Below are positions 14,621 to 20,608 of a stretch of DNA of 20,608 bases, piece after piece. The notes below the pieces were generated by a model. It did not search any database, was not told where the DNA came from, and saw only the letters and a list, made by a program, of their open reading frames with translations. Within the stretch, counting starts at the first letter, position 1. Each line of letters opens with the position of its first letter. The DNA is from Oscillibacter sp. (lineage in GTDB: Bacteria; Bacillota; Clostridia; Oscillospirales; Oscillospiraceae): contig DNFA01000081.1 in the NCBI GenBank assembly GCA_003487665.1, positions 22,035 to 42,642 on the forward strand, written 5' to 3'. Position numbers and translations under genes: made by a program.

Positions 14621-15196
14621 ATGCTCAGTATGCTGATGACAACCGAATATGCGCCGGCAGAGGAGCGGCGTGAGCTGCAGCGGCTGCTGCGGTGCATTGC
14701 CGGGAATGACCGCGACGCCTTGGCGGAGCTGTACCGGCGCACGCGCCCGGCGGTGTACGGCCTTGCGCTGTCCTACCTCAGGAACGCCCACGATGCGCAG
14801 GATCTCACACAGGATGTCTATGTGCAGGTGTGGGACTGCGCGGCGCAGTACCGCCCCACCGGTTCCCCCATGGGCTGGCTGCTGGCGGTGTGCCGCAGCC
14901 TGTGCCTGATGCGTCTGCGGCGCGAGGAACGCCGCACCGCGCTCTCGGACGAGGAATGGGACGCCATTCCCGCGCAGGAGTGCGGACTGGATGCGGACGA
15001 GCGCGTCCTCTTGCAGCACGCGCTGGCAAGCCTTGGCGACGAGGAGCGGCGCATCGTGCTGCTCCACGCGGTCACGGGTATGAAGCACCGGGAGATCGCG
15101 GCGCTGCTGGAGCTGCCGCTTCCTACCGTCCTGTCGAAATATCACAGAGCATTGAAGAAGATGCGAAGCTGTCTGGAAGGAGATGACGCCCGATGA
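14621..15196 (+). CDS. ECF-type RNA polymerase sigma factor
   Basis: A sigma factor of 191 residues with only regions 2 and 4. Region 2 (about 31-102) contains AHDAQDLTQDVYVQVW, the core-binding and -10 recognition part; region 4 (about 125-185) ends in the helix-turn-helix MKHREIAALLELPLPTVLSKYHRALKKM segment that reads the -35 box. AGGAGA is 9 bases before the ATG. The stop overlaps the start of the next gene (ATGA), so sigma and anti-sigma are made in a coupled manner. The partner is RsgI-like although this sigma is a normal ECF factor and not SigI, whose second half differs. Target promoters are not known; autoregulation is usual for such pairs. Confidence 0.93.
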   Translation: MLSMLMTTEYAPAEERRELQRLLRCIAGNDRDALAELYRRTRPAVYGLALSYLRNAHDAQDLTQDVYVQVWDCAAQYRPTGSPMGWLLAVCRSLCLMRLRREERRTALSDEEWDAIPAQECGLDADERVLLQHALASLGDEERRIVLLHAVTGMKHREIAALLELPLPTVLSKYHRALKKMRSCLEGDDAR

Positions 15197-16404
15197 CCAA
15201 TGAAAAGATGGAGCAGCGTCTGGCTTCGGCGGTGGAAAAGACCGCGCCAAACGACGTGAACGGCGTTCTCTCCCGCTGTGATGAGCGGAAAGGAACGGTG
15301 ATCCCCATGACGACGAAGAAAACGACAAAGAAACGGTGGACGACGCTGGCGGCGGCCTGCCTTGCGCTGGTGCTGCTGGGCGGCGGAGGGATATTCTATC
15401 AGCAGGCACACGCGGTGGCGTCCGTGGTGTCGCTGGACGTAAACCCCAGCATCGAGCTGAAGGTCAGCAAGAGCGAAAAGGTGCTGGTCTGCACACCGCT
15501 CAACGAGGATGCGAAGGCCATCCTTGCGGATATGGGCGACGGTGCAGACCTGAAGGGCGCGAAGCTGGACGTGGCGGTGAACGCCATTGTGGGCAGCCTG
15601 GTGCGGAACGGCTATCTGAACAGCATTTCCTCCGCCATCATGATCTCGGTGGAGGACAACGACACGGCGCGGGCGGAAAAGCTCCAGCGTGAGCTGACGA
15701 GCACCGTGGACGGCGTTTTGCAGACCAGCGAAGCAAAGGCGTCCGTCCTGACGCAGACGCTTACACAGGACGCAGGGCTGGAGCAGCAGGCGCGGGAAAA
15801 CAGCATTTCCACCGGTAAGGCGGCGCTGGTGAACCGCGTGCTTGCGCTGAACCCCGCTTTGAAATTTGACGCGCTGGCGAAGCTCTCGGTGGAGGAGCTG
15901 AAGGATCTGGCCGAAGCGGGCGCGCCCGCCATGCCCATCGGCACGGACAAGGCCATGGACATCGCCGCGGCAGCCTTCGGCAAGGCATCCACCGCGAAGA
16001 TGGCGTACAGCGCAGTCGATCCTGAGCTGGACGAGTCCCCCGCCCACTATGAGGTGGAGATCAAGAGCCAGACCGGTGAGGAGTTCGAGTACAAGGTCGA
16101 TGCCTACACCGGCGCGATCCTGGAGAGCAAGCGCGAGGCGGCGGACGGGACGGAGGTACCTGTGGTGCAGCCCTCCAAGCCTGCGGCCTCCGGCGATATC
16201 GGCTACGCCAAGGCGAAGTCCGTTGCCCTGAACCATGCGGGCGTCAGCGAAGGCAAGGCGTATGATATGGGCATCGAACTGGACGATGAGGACGGCACGC
16301 TCGTCTACGAGGTCGAGTTCAAGTCCGGCAATATGGAATACAGCTACGAGATCAACGCCGCCACCGGCGCGATCCTCAAGCATGAGGCGGAGCTGGACGA
16401 CTGA
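15193..16404 (+). CDS. RsgI-like membrane anti-sigma factor with two PepSY domains
   Basis: A 403-residue single-pass protein. The cytosolic part (1-47) has no zinc-finger Cys/His set; it includes a PNDVNGVLSRCDERKG stretch typical of clostridial RsgI-like proteins and should hold the sigma factor. One TM helix is at about 51-68. Directly outside is the RsgI-type segment SLDVNPSIEL (80-89); Asn84-Pro85 corresponds to the bond at which RsgI proteins are known to cleave themselves. A helical, Ala-rich region (about 105-245) leads to two PepSY domains (about 250-312 and 335-397), each ending in a YTGAIL/ATGAIL element. PepSY domains are often linked to protease inhibition or ligand sensing. The start codon overlaps the sigma gene stop. 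The signal is unknown; a cell-wall or extracellular-protease cue is an inference. Confidence 0.88.
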   Translation: MTNEKMEQRLASAVEKTAPNDVNGVLSRCDERKGTVIPMTTKKTTKKRWTTLAAACLALVLLGGGGIFYQQAHAVASVVSLDVNPSIELKVSKSEKVLVCTPLNEDAKAILADMGDGADLKGAKLDVAVNAIVGSLVRNGYLNSISSAIMISVEDNDTARAEKLQRELTSTVDGVLQTSEAKASVLTQTLTQDAGLEQQARENSISTGKAALVNRVLALNPALKFDALAKLSVEELKDLAEAGAPAMPIGTDKAMDIAAAAFGKASTAKMAYSAVDPELDESPAHYEVEIKSQTGEEFEYKVDAYTGAILESKREAADGTEVPVVQPSKPAASGDIGYAKAKSVALNHAGVSEGKAYDMGIELDDEDGTLVYEVEFKSGNMEYSYEINAATGAILKHEAELDD

Positions 16405-16438
16405 CGCGGGAACGGCCGTCACTACGGCGTAAAAAAAG

Positions 16439-16476
16439 CAGGACTGACACGCGAAAATGCGTGTCAGTCCTTTTTT
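16439..16476. terminator. Bidirectional terminator between anti-sigma and HAD genes
   Basis: Stem GGACTGACACGC (16441-16452) with 16459-16470, loop GAAAAT, followed by TTTTTT; on the other strand the hairpin is followed by GC and a T-run (the A-run at 16431-16437). It serves the convergent genes on both sides. Confidence 0.88.
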
Positions 16477-16529
16477 GCAGCCAGCTGTGCCGCAGGACAG
16501 CGCCGCTGGCGGCGGCGCGGCTTGTGGGC

Positions 16530-17333
16530 TTATTGCTTTTTGGAGCGGGCGATGGCGGCGATGTCGCCCACGCCGTCCAGCACGATGCTGGGGCGATAGG
16601 CGTAGGTTTTCAGCGTCTCGCGGGTGGACACGCCGGACAGCACCAGCACCGTGGACATGCCGCTCTCCATGCCGGAGATGACGTCGGTGTCCATACGGTC
16701 GCCCACCATGACCGCCTCGGCGGAGTGGCAGTGCAGCATCCGCAGGCCGGTGCGCATCATCAGAGGATTGGGCTTGCCGCAGAAATAGGCCTGCTTGCCG
16801 GTGGCCATTTCGATGGGGGCGATCAGCGCGCGGCAGGCCGGGGCGATGCCGCTCTCGATGGGGCCGGACACGTCGGAGTTGGCGCCGATGAGCTTCGCTC
16901 CGGCCACCACCAGATTGGTGGCCTTGGTCAGGGTGTCCAGCGAGTAGGAGCGTCCCTCGCCCACCACCACGTAATCGGGATTCACGTCGTTCATGGTGAT
17001 GCCCGCATCGTAGAGGGCGTTGAGAAGTCCCGCCTCGCCGATGGCGAACACGGAGCAGCCGGGCGCCTGCTCCTTCAGAAAGGCCGCTGTTGCCAGTGCG
17101 CTGGTGTAGAAGTGCTCCTCCGGCACGTCCAAGCCCATGCGCGCCAGCTTCTGGTTCAGCTCGCGGGGCGTGTAGCCGCTGTTGTTGGTCAGGAAAAGAT
17201 ATTCCTTGTCCTCGTCGTGGAGCCACTGGATAAACTCCGCCACGCCCGGCAGGATACGGTTGCCGTGGTAGATGACGCCGTCCATATCGCAGATAAAGCC
17301 CTTTTTCTCATTGAAGTTGATGGAAGTATCCAT
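16530..17333 (-). CDS. HAD-IIA family (NagD-like) phosphatase
   Basis: A 267-residue cytoplasmic haloacid dehalogenase-type hydrolase. Motif I is CDMDGVIYHG, with nucleophile Asp16 and acid/base Asp18; motif II TNNS (49-52); Lys187 in GKPNPLM as motif III; and motif IV VGDRMDTD (210-217), whose Asp212 and Asp216 bind magnesium. The insert between motifs II and III is the type C2 cap of NagD, AraL and p-nitrophenyl phosphatase-like enzymes. Such proteins dephosphorylate small metabolites such as nucleotides and sugar phosphates; the substrate is not predictable. The ATG at 17333 has AAAGGAGA upstream; a longer in-frame start (17369) would fall within the promoter. Confidence 0.93.
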   Translation of the reverse strand: MDTSINFNEKKGFICDMDGVIYHGNRILPGVAEFIQWLHDEDKEYLFLTNNSGYTPRELNQKLARMGLDVPEEHFYTSALATAAFLKEQAPGCSVFAIGEAGLLNALYDAGITMNDVNPDYVVVGEGRSYSLDTLTKATNLVVAGAKLIGANSDVSGPIESGIAPACRALIAPIEMATGKQAYFCGKPNPLMMRTGLRMLHCHSAEAVMVGDRMDTDVISGMESGMSTVLVLSGVSTRETLKTYAYRPSIVLDGVGDIAAIARSKKQ

Positions 17334-17364
17334 AACCAGTCTCCTTTGTCTCAGAAGTGCCTTT

Positions 17365-17393
17365 ATCATATCATGCCGCGGGAGAGGTTTCCA
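17365..17393 (-). promoter_or_regulatory. Probable promoter of the HAD phosphatase gene
   Basis: On the - strand TGGAAA (17393-17388), 17 bases, TATGAT (17370-17365), with the start codon about 32 bases downstream. The match is fair in both boxes, and no other candidate is seen. Confidence 0.45.
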
Positions 17394-17489
17394 TAGGGAG
17401 AGCGTAAAATTTTCTGGGCTTTGCAGATGGCTCCCGCCAGGAAGGACAGGCCGCGCGCATTACCGCAGGCGGGCAGCGCGGCATGAGCA

Positions 17490-17520
17490 AAAAACAAGCA
17501 CCCGGCGGGTGCTTGTTTTT
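17490..17520 (-). terminator. Terminator of the DUF362 gene
   Basis: AAAACAAGCACCC (17491-17503) pairs with GGGTGCTTGTTTT (17507-17519) around GGC, within flanking A- and T-runs. It begins 4 bases past the DUF362 stop codon. The remaining stretch up to the HAD promoter (about 17400-17488) shows nothing I can assign. Confidence 0.85.
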
Positions 17521-17523
17521 GGC

Positions 17524-18624
17524 TTATATCTTGACCAGCTCGTAGTCGCGGGTGCCGATGCCGATCTTCTCGCCGTGCTCCAGACAGCTGCGCCAGTTGG
17601 TGTCCGGGTGGAGCCGCTGGAAGTGGTCGTGGTCACAGGGGTCGCCGTCGGCGGCGGAGCCGCGCAGGGGCGTCTGGGCGTTCACCGCGTCCACGCAGGC
17701 CATGTCCAGCGCCACCGGGTCGAAGGAGGCAAACATGCCCACGTTGGGCACGATGGCCATGTCGTTCTCGGGACGGCAGTCGCAGGTGGGCGACACGTCG
17801 ATGACCAGCGAGATGTGGAAGCAGGGGCGTCCGTCCACCACCGCCTTGGTGTACTCGGCGATCTTGTAATTCAGGTTGGTGGTGCTCTCGTCCCAGTTGA
17901 TCTGCACCGCGTCCTTGGGACAGACGGCGATGCAGCGGCCGCAGCCCACGCATTTGTCGTGGTCGATGTGCGCCTTGCCGTTTTCGATGATGGGCGCGCC
18001 GTGGGCGCAGATCCTGCGGCACTGGCCGCAGCCGATGCAGTATTTCTCCGCCACATGGGGCTTGCCCGCGTTGTGCTGCTCCATCTTACCGGCGCGGCTG
18101 CCGCAGCCCATGCCGATGTTCTTCAGGCAGCCGCCGAAGCCCGCCGTCTCGTGCCCCTTGAAATGGGTCAGGGAGATGAACACATCCGCGTCCATGACGG
18201 CGCGGCCGATCTTGGCGTTCTTCACATACTCGCCGCCCGCCACGGGCACCTCCACCTCGTCGCTGCCCTTCAGACCGTCGGCAATGATGATCTGGCAGCC
18301 GGTGGTCATGGGGTTGAAGCCGTTGAGCATGGCGCTGTCCATGTGATCCAGCGCGTTCTTCCGCCCGCCCACATACAGGGTGTTGCAGTCCGTCAGGAAC
18401 GGCTTGCCGCCCCGCTCCTTCACAAAGTCCGCCACCGTCCGCGCCCAGTTGGGGCGCAGGAAGGCCAGGTTGCCCGGCTCGCCGAAATGCAGCTTGATGG
18501 CCACGAACTTGTCCTGAAAATCAATGTCGCCCATGCCGGCGGTCTTCATCAGCCGCGTCAGCTTCTGCTGCAGATTTTCATGCATATCCGCCCGCAGGTC
18601 GGCAAAATATACCTTGGAAGCCAT
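17524..18624 (-). CDS. DUF362 protein with two 4Fe-4S clusters
   Basis: A 366-residue cytoplasmic iron-sulfur protein. A DUF362 region (about 4-180) with AIKLHFGEPGN, TDCNTLYVGGR and SLTHFKGHETAGFGGCLKNIG precedes a bacterial ferredoxin pair: Cys196/199/202/206 in CIGCGQCRRIC and Cys225/228/231/235 in CVGCGRCIAVCP. DUF362 sequence resumes at the end with FDPVALDMACVDAVN. It probably carries electrons in an anaerobic redox reaction, but no family member of this type has, to my knowledge, a firmly known substrate. Extra conserved Cys in the DUF362 part (80, 110, 166, 174) could bind another metal. GAGGA lies before the ATG. It is divergent from the pseudouridine synthase gene, with overlapping promoters. 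Confidence 0.92.
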   Translation of the reverse strand: MASKVYFADLRADMHENLQQKLTRLMKTAGMGDIDFQDKFVAIKLHFGEPGNLAFLRPNWARTVADFVKERGGKPFLTDCNTLYVGGRKNALDHMDSAMLNGFNPMTTGCQIIIADGLKGSDEVEVPVAGGEYVKNAKIGRAVMDADVFISLTHFKGHETAGFGGCLKNIGMGCGSRAGKMEQHNAGKPHVAEKYCIGCGQCRRICAHGAPIIENGKAHIDHDKCVGCGRCIAVCPKDAVQINWDESTTNLNYKIAEYTKAVVDGRPCFHISLVIDVSPTCDCRPENDMAIVPNVGMFASFDPVALDMACVDAVNAQTPLRGSAADGDPCDHDHFQRLHPDTNWRSCLEHGEKIGIGTRDYELVKI

Positions 18625-18658
18625 AAAAAGTCCTCACTTTCACGGTTTTTGTGAGGTA

Positions 18659-18691
18659 AGTATACCACATCCGCGGAGAATGTGCTATACT
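18659..18691. promoter_or_regulatory. Divergent extended -10 promoters within a near-perfect dyad
   Basis: AGTATACCACAT (18659-18670) and ATGTGCTATACT (18680-18691) are inverted copies with 11 of 12 matches, separated by 9 bases. The right arm holds TGC-TATACT, an extended -10 for the pseudouridine synthase; the left arm on the - strand holds TGG-TATACT for the DUF362 gene. Neither has a good -35 box, and the two promoters overlap so that simultaneous use is unlikely. Confidence 0.65.
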
Positions 18692-18713
18692 GATTTTTCA
18701 CAGGAGGTGTGCC

Positions 18714-19592
18714 ATGCGAATTCTGACCCATACCGTCACCGAGGCCGACAGCGGGCAGACCGTCCGGCAGCTGCTGGGACGCCTGTGGCATATCTCCGGC
18801 GGCTTCCTCAGCCGGCTGAAGTTCCGGGGCGCCATCACGGTCAACGGTGCACCCGTCACCGTGCGGTTCGTGCCCCGCCCCGGCGACCTGCTGGCCGCCG
18901 ATGTGTCCGACCTGCCCGGCGAGAATCCCCACATCCAGCCGGTGGACTATCCGCTGGATATCCTGTACGAGGACGAGGATCTGCTGCTGATCAACAAGCC
19001 CGCCGGTATTGCCATGCACCCCGCCGCGCTGACGGAGGAGCCTGTCACCGTAGCCGGCGCTGTGGCGCACTATCTGCGCACCGACTGCTTCCACGCCGTC
19101 AACCGCCTTGACCGGGGCACCACCGGCGTTATGGCCGCTGCCAAGACCGGCTATATCCACGCTCTGTGCATGGCGCAGCTCCACACAGACGCCTTTCAGC
19201 GGGATTACCGCGCCGTGTGCGAGGGCGTGCCGGTGCCCGGCGAGGGCGACATCGACCTGCCGCTGGGACGGGCGGAGGGGTCGCTGCTGAAGCGCTGTCC
19301 TGACCCGCAGGGGCTGCCCGCCCACACCCATTACGAGGTGCTGGCGGCAGCCAACGGACGCGCCCTGCTGCGGCTGACTCCCACCACCGGGCGCACCCAC
19401 CAGCTGCGGGTGCATCTGGCCGCCATCGGCCATCCCCTCACCGGCGACTGGCTCTACGGCACCGAGGATCGGGCGCTGATCGCCCGCCCGGCGCTGCACA
19501 GCTATCATCTGGTCATGCGCCACCCTCTTACCGGCTCAAGCATCGACGTTACCGCGCCCCTGCCGGAGGATATACAGGCACTGCTGCGGTAA
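18714..19592 (+). CDS. RluA-family pseudouridine synthase
   Basis: A 292-residue RNA-modifying enzyme that isomerises uridine to pseudouridine, most likely in 23S rRNA or tRNA. An S4 RNA-binding domain (about 16-62, with GAITVNG) precedes the catalytic domain (about 85-290). The active-site motif NRLDRGTTG (130-138) has catalytic Asp133, and Tyr/Lys elements lie in LLLINKPAG and RDYRAV; the C-terminal GRTHQLRVH (226-234) is typical of RluA/RluC/RluD. The His that usually starts the HRLDR motif is Asn here, a change seen elsewhere in the family. AGGAGG is 7 bases before the ATG. The exact target uridine cannot be assigned. Confidence 0.94.
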   Translation: MRILTHTVTEADSGQTVRQLLGRLWHISGGFLSRLKFRGAITVNGAPVTVRFVPRPGDLLAADVSDLPGENPHIQPVDYPLDILYEDEDLLLINKPAGIAMHPAALTEEPVTVAGAVAHYLRTDCFHAVNRLDRGTTGVMAAAKTGYIHALCMAQLHTDAFQRDYRAVCEGVPVPGEGDIDLPLGRAEGSLLKRCPDPQGLPAHTHYEVLAAANGRALLRLTPTTGRTHQLRVHLAAIGHPLTGDWLYGTEDRALIARPALHSYHLVMRHPLTGSSIDVTAPLPEDIQALLR

Positions 19593-19608
19593 TGTTCAAA
19601 AAAATGAC

Positions 19609-19637
19609 ATGACTTTTGCCCGCTCATGCGGTATACT
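19609..19637 (+). promoter_or_regulatory. Probable promoter of the rhomboid-like gene
   Basis: ATGACT (19609-19614), 17 bases, TATACT (19632-19637), with the TTG start about 37 bases downstream. It begins 16 bases after the pseudouridine synthase stop; no terminator separates the two genes, so readthrough may add to expression. Confidence 0.55.
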
Positions 19638-19673
19638 GTTCATAATTTCTATCACAACAGGAGGACACTCCCC

Positions 19674-20549
19674 TTGAAAAAGATCTATGACGGGGTGCAG
19701 CGGTTCTGCGCCGCCCATCCCCGGTTCGGCATCTCCAACCTGATGCGCGTGATCGTGGCGGGCAACGTGGCGGTGTATGTGCTGATGCTGCTGACCCAGT
19801 CCAACGATGTCAACGCGCTGAATTTCCTGACCTTCAACCTCCACGCACTGCTGCGGGGCGAGGTGTGGCGGCTGGTGACGTTCGTATTCGTTCCGGCCTA
19901 TTCCTCTCCCTTCTCCCTGCTGATCAGTCTGTATTTCTACTACTGGATCGGCTCCACGCTGGAGCGGCAGTGGGGCACGGCCAAGTTCAATCTGTACTAC
20001 TTCAGCGGCATGCTGCTGACGGTGCTGGGCGCGGTTCTGGCCAGCCTGATCACCGGCAACTACTATCTGACCGTGGCGGGTACGAATTATGTAAACCTGT
20101 CCATGTTCTTCGCCTTCGCCGTCCTGTTCCCCAACGCGCAGGTGCTGCTGTTCTTCATCATTCCGGTGAAGATGAAGTGGCTGGCGTATCTGGACGGCGC
20201 GCTGTTCGCCTTTGACATCATCAGCGCCGTCGGTCAGCACAACTGGGGCGGCGTGGTGCTGCCCATCGTGGCGCTGCTGAACTTCGCCGTGTTCATCTGG
20301 CCGGAGGTGCACTATCTCCGCCAGCGCACCCAGTATCAGGCCTCCCGCAAGACCGTGCAGTTCCGGCAGGCACAGCAGCAGCAAGCCCGCCAGCAGGCGC
20401 AGCAGGGCTATCACCATAAGTGCGCCGTCTGCGGCAAGACCGACACCGACTATCCCGATATGCAGTTCCGGTATTGCAGCAAATGCGCCGGGTACCACTG
20501 CTTCTGTCAGGATCACATCTTCAACCACGTACACTTCACAGAGGAATAA
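19674..20549 (+). CDS. Rhomboid-like membrane protein, catalytic Ser apparently lost, Cys/His-rich tail
   Basis: A 291-residue polytopic membrane protein from the TTG at 19674, which has AGGAGG (19659-19664) 9 bases upstream; the in-frame ATG at 19626 lies within the promoter. Rhomboid features: GEVWRLVTFVFVP (62-74) and the loop WIGSTLERQWGTAKF (91-105), followed by several TM helices. Where active rhomboid proteases have Gly-x-Ser-Gly, this protein reads VAGTNYVNLS (134-143) with no such motif; His189 in GQHNWGG may still represent the second catalytic residue. So it is probably a non-proteolytic rhomboid-fold protein. After a Gln-rich linker (about 229-245), the cytosolic tail has Cys250/253, Cys268/271, Cys276/278 and His281/285/287, a likely zinc-binding unit. 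Databases tend to call this type a rhomboid family protein. Confidence 0.82.
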   Translation: MKKIYDGVQRFCAAHPRFGISNLMRVIVAGNVAVYVLMLLTQSNDVNALNFLTFNLHALLRGEVWRLVTFVFVPAYSSPFSLLISLYFYYWIGSTLERQWGTAKFNLYYFSGMLLTVLGAVLASLITGNYYLTVAGTNYVNLSMFFAFAVLFPNAQVLLFFIIPVKMKWLAYLDGALFAFDIISAVGQHNWGGVVLPIVALLNFAVFIWPEVHYLRQRTQYQASRKTVQFRQAQQQQARQQAQQGYHHKCAVCGKTDTDYPDMQFRYCSKCAGYHCFCQDHIFNHVHFTEE

Positions 20550-20562
20550 CGTAAGAGCCAGA

Positions 20563-20585
20563 GAGCCGTCTCACCGAGACGGCTC
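20563..20585 (+). terminator. Hairpin after the rhomboid-like gene
   Basis: Perfect 10-bp stem (20563-20572 with 20576-20585), loop ACC, 13 bases past the stop codon. No T-tract follows on the + strand, so the terminator call rests on the stem alone. Confidence 0.5.
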
Positions 20586-20608
20586 CTCAGCGTGTCGATA
20601 AACCCACG

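Noticed and set aside
18632..18656. Hairpin CCTCAC/GTGAGG hiding the DUF362 ribosome binding site
   Set aside because: The predicted transcript begins at about 18652, inside the distal arm, so the stem could not form fully in the mRNA.

Overview
The window is GC-rich, has strong AGGAGG-type ribosome binding sites and sigma-A-like promoters, and encodes a lipoprotein-anchored BMP-family ABC transporter, a DegV protein, an RsgI-like anti-sigma factor and a Tn4451/Tn5397-type serine recombinase. This points to a gut-type Clostridia member (Bacillota), probably in or near the Oscillospiraceae. That placement is inferred from gene content and protein flavour; no 16S gene is present. The sequence is densely coding. 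No gap without a gene exceeds about 280 bases, and I see no tRNA, rRNA or CRISPR array.

Left part (1-9723, all + strand): the 3' part of a purine-degradation locus. It starts inside a YgeW-type knotted carbamoyltransferase, followed by carbamate kinase (arcC). Next comes a complete BMP/nucleoside-type ABC importer: lipoprotein receptor, double-domain ATPase and two permeases. It ends with an amidohydrolase that closely resembles 8-oxoguanine deaminase and a TIM-barrel protein of unknown function. The likely logic is uptake of a purine-like compound, deamination of 8-oxoguanine to urate, anaerobic breakdown by enzymes encoded upstream of the window, transfer of the last ureido carbon to carbamoyl phosphate, and ATP formation by carbamate kinase. 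Terminator-like hairpins separate the functional blocks. The receptor gene has a consensus promoter and a leader that may fold into a small pseudoknot.

Middle part (9724-13455, mostly - strand): a lone large serine recombinase preceded by a 35-residue ORF, set between terminators, then a two-component system (OmpR-type regulator and a histidine kinase with almost no external loop). A DegV-family fatty-acid-binding protein is divergent from the regulator. The shared intergenic region carries an 11-bp-period direct repeat placed like a PhoB/OmpR box.

Right part (14458-20608): an ECF sigma factor translationally coupled to an RsgI-like anti-sigma factor with two PepSY domains. It is followed by a NagD-like HAD phosphatase (- strand), a DUF362 protein with two 4Fe-4S clusters (- strand), a divergent RluA-type pseudouridine synthase, and a rhomboid-fold membrane protein that seems to lack the catalytic serine and ends in a Cys/His-rich putative zinc-binding tail. 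The last three look like housekeeping genes with their own promoters.

The most interesting items are the coupling of 8-oxoguanine deaminase and a BMP importer to the ygeW-arcC energy module, the uncharacterised leader at about 2063-2171, the possible regulator box between the response regulator and DegV, the sigma/RsgI/PepSY switch, and the pseudo-rhomboid.
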